From positions 1-64,000 of the forward strand of contig NZ_LBJG01000008.1 in NCBI RefSeq assembly GCF_028128765.1: a stretch of 64,000 nt of DNA. Reading direction: 5' to 3'. The first letter of the stretch is position 1. The number at the start of each line of letters is the position of its first letter. Under the pieces are notes generated by a model. The model saw only the letters and a list, made by a program, of their open reading frames with translations. It did not search any database and had not been told where the DNA came from. This document shows, piece after piece, positions 62,807 through 64,000 of the stretch. The translations under genes were made by a program, and so were the position numbers. The stretch is from Bradyrhizobium sp. CCBAU 51627 (lineage in GTDB: Bacteria; Pseudomonadota; Alphaproteobacteria; Rhizobiales; Xanthobacteraceae).

Positions 62807-63856
62807 CTACCCAGGCACGACGCCAAAGGCCTGCTCGAAGCGCTCGGCATAAGCAGGCCAGACCTCGGGATTGATGATACGCGGCGGGCGCTTGCCGTCG
62901 AGCGTCTCCAGCACCTGCTCGGCGGCGATCCGGCCCATGTTCTGGCGCGCCTCGATCGTGACGCCGGCGGTGTGTGGGCTCGCCAGCACATTGTCGAACT
63001 GAAGCAATGGATGCTCCGGCGGCGGCGGCTCCTTGGACCAGACGTCGAGGCCCGCACCGGCAATGCGCTTGTCGCGCAATGCCTGGAGCAGCGCATCCTC
63101 GTCGTGGATGAAGCCGCGTGCGGTGGTGATGAAATAGGCGTGCGACTGCATCAGCGCGAACTCGCGTGTGCTGATCATGTTGCGGCTGCCCTTGTTGAGC
63201 GGGCAGGAAATGGAGACGAAATCGGCCCGGCGCAGCAGCTCGTCGAGCTCGACCTTCTCGCCACCCCGCTCGGCCATCACCTCCTTCGAGAGATAGGGGT
63301 CGTAAGCCAGCACCTTCATCCCAAGCAGGCCCTTGCACAGCGTAGCTATACGGCGGCCGACATTGCCCAGGCCAATGATGCCGACAGTCTTGTGCTCGAC
63401 CTCGTTGCCGACCAGCTCGTTACGATTGACTTTGGGCTCCCGGCGCAAGCGGCGATCGGACTGGATGATGCGCTTGGACAACGTCAGCATCATCGCCAGC
63501 GCGTGCTCGGCGACGGAATGGGCATTGCCGCCGGATTGGTTCACGACCAGCACGCCCGCATCGGTGCAGGCTTCGACGTCGACAGGGTCGAAGCCCGCGC
63601 CGTTGCTGGAAACCAGCAACAGGTTCGGCGTGCGCTTCAGGAAGGTGGCATCGACATGGAAATGCGGCGCCAGCTCGTCCCGGGCGGCGCCGATCTGGTA
63701 GACATGCGCCGCGCTCAGGATGGGGGCGTAGAACGCCTCGGGGCTCTCATTCTCGATGCGGTCGAGCCGGACGTCGGGCCGCGCCTTCAGGATGTCGATA
63801 TAAACAGGGTTCGCGAGGTATTTGACGTAGAAGACGCGCTTGCTGTTGACCGACAT
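62807..63856 (-). CDS. D-isomer-specific 2-hydroxyacid dehydrogenase (SerA-like)
   Basis: A 349-residue dehydrogenase. The NAD fold is VGIIGLGNVGRRIATLCKGLLGMKVLAYDPYLS. Catalytic Arg lies in ITTARGFIHDEDAL, Glu in LDVWSKEPPPPEHPLL and His in LASPHTAG. It reduces a 2-keto acid or oxidises a D-2-hydroxyacid; the lack of a C-terminal ACT domain argues against a classic regulated SerA. ATG 63856 is preferred, with GGAAGGG upstream. Substrate unknown. Confidence 0.93.
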   Translation of the reverse strand: MSVNSKRVFYVKYLANPVYIDILKARPDVRLDRIENESPEAFYAPILSAAHVYQIGAARDELAPHFHVDATFLKRTPNLLLVSSNGAGFDPVDVEACTDAGVLVVNQSGGNAHSVAEHALAMMLTLSKRIIQSDRRLRREPKVNRNELVGNEVEHKTVGIIGLGNVGRRIATLCKGLLGMKVLAYDPYLSKEVMAERGGEKVELDELLRRADFVSISCPLNKGSRNMISTREFALMQSHAYFITTARGFIHDEDALLQALRDKRIAGAGLDVWSKEPPPPEHPLLQFDNVLASPHTAGVTIEARQNMGRIAAEQVLETLDGKRPPRIINPEVWPAYAERFEQAFGVVPG

Positions 63857-64000
63857 CTGGACCCTTCCGTCTCTCCCGGGGACCCACAAGGTCAGCGCCA
63901 TGTGCGCCCGCCCCTCACGTCCCTCCCGTTTATCGTTATCCCGCTTATGACATGGCGGCACCGGCCACGGCAGCCGATCTTGCGCAGATCACGGTACCGG
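63857..64000. other. Window end, no gene recognised
   Basis: The last 144 bases are upstream of the hydroxyacid dehydrogenase. A frame extends the gene upstream to 63961 but lacks support. No promoter element was recognised. Confidence 0.35.

Overview
The window is GC-rich DNA from an alphaproteobacterium, most likely Bradyrhizobium or a close relative. This rests on the style of the proteins, a norEF-norCBQD denitrification block, a chvE-gguAB sugar uptake set, and several intergenic palindromic repeats of the kind scattered through Bradyrhizobium genomes. No tRNA, rRNA, CRISPR array, insertion sequence or phage gene was seen. Assignments come from reading the sequence and from family knowledge; no search was run.

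Layout. (1) 1-5208, minus: the first 1,736 codons of a giant protein with an embedded HExxH zinc metalloprotease and tandem repeats; it runs off the left edge. (2) 5209-5992: spacer holding a decayed chemotaxis-receptor fragment and a terminator. (3) 5993-12910, minus: a peptide-type ABC importer with an amidase, facing a LysR regulator with a CatM/BenM-style box. (4) 13928-23443, minus: a sugar-alcohol catabolic locus (HAD phosphatase, SorC regulator, ABC importer, polyol dehydrogenase, FGGY kinase, PfkB kinase) with a matching pair of candidate operators. (5) 23523-29119, minus: nitric oxide reductase norE-norF-norC-norB-norQ-norD, with an NnrR box at its head. (6) 29557-41841, minus: one long sugar locus joining two CUT2 importers (YtfQRT/YjfF-like and ChvE-GguAB) to a GntR regulator, a sugar dehydrogenase, a mutarotase and a lactonase. 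This fits oxidative use of L-arabinose and/or D-galactose.

(7) 42898-53978 is the most novel part. It holds an AprA-like flavoprotein, a short AprB-like ferredoxin, a HEAT-repeat protein, a ferredoxin-NADP reductase, a DUF971 protein, a Crp/Fnr regulator behind a perfect sigma-54 promoter, and an ABC importer whose binding protein seems to end in a NosL-like domain. A YeiH-type sulfate exporter follows. A 12-bp ATTAGTT-centred element sits upstream of four units in this cluster. The set looks like a regulon for import and redox breakdown of an unidentified, perhaps sulfur-containing, compound.

(8) 54099-63856: a Baeyer-Villiger-type monooxygenase, alanine dehydrogenase with a divergent Lrp regulator, a single-cupin oxalate-decarboxylase-like protein, a large Orn/Lys/Arg decarboxylase behind a Pho-box-like repeat and a perfect hairpin, a GNAT acetyltransferase, a stray flagellar-rod-like protein and a 2-hydroxyacid dehydrogenase.
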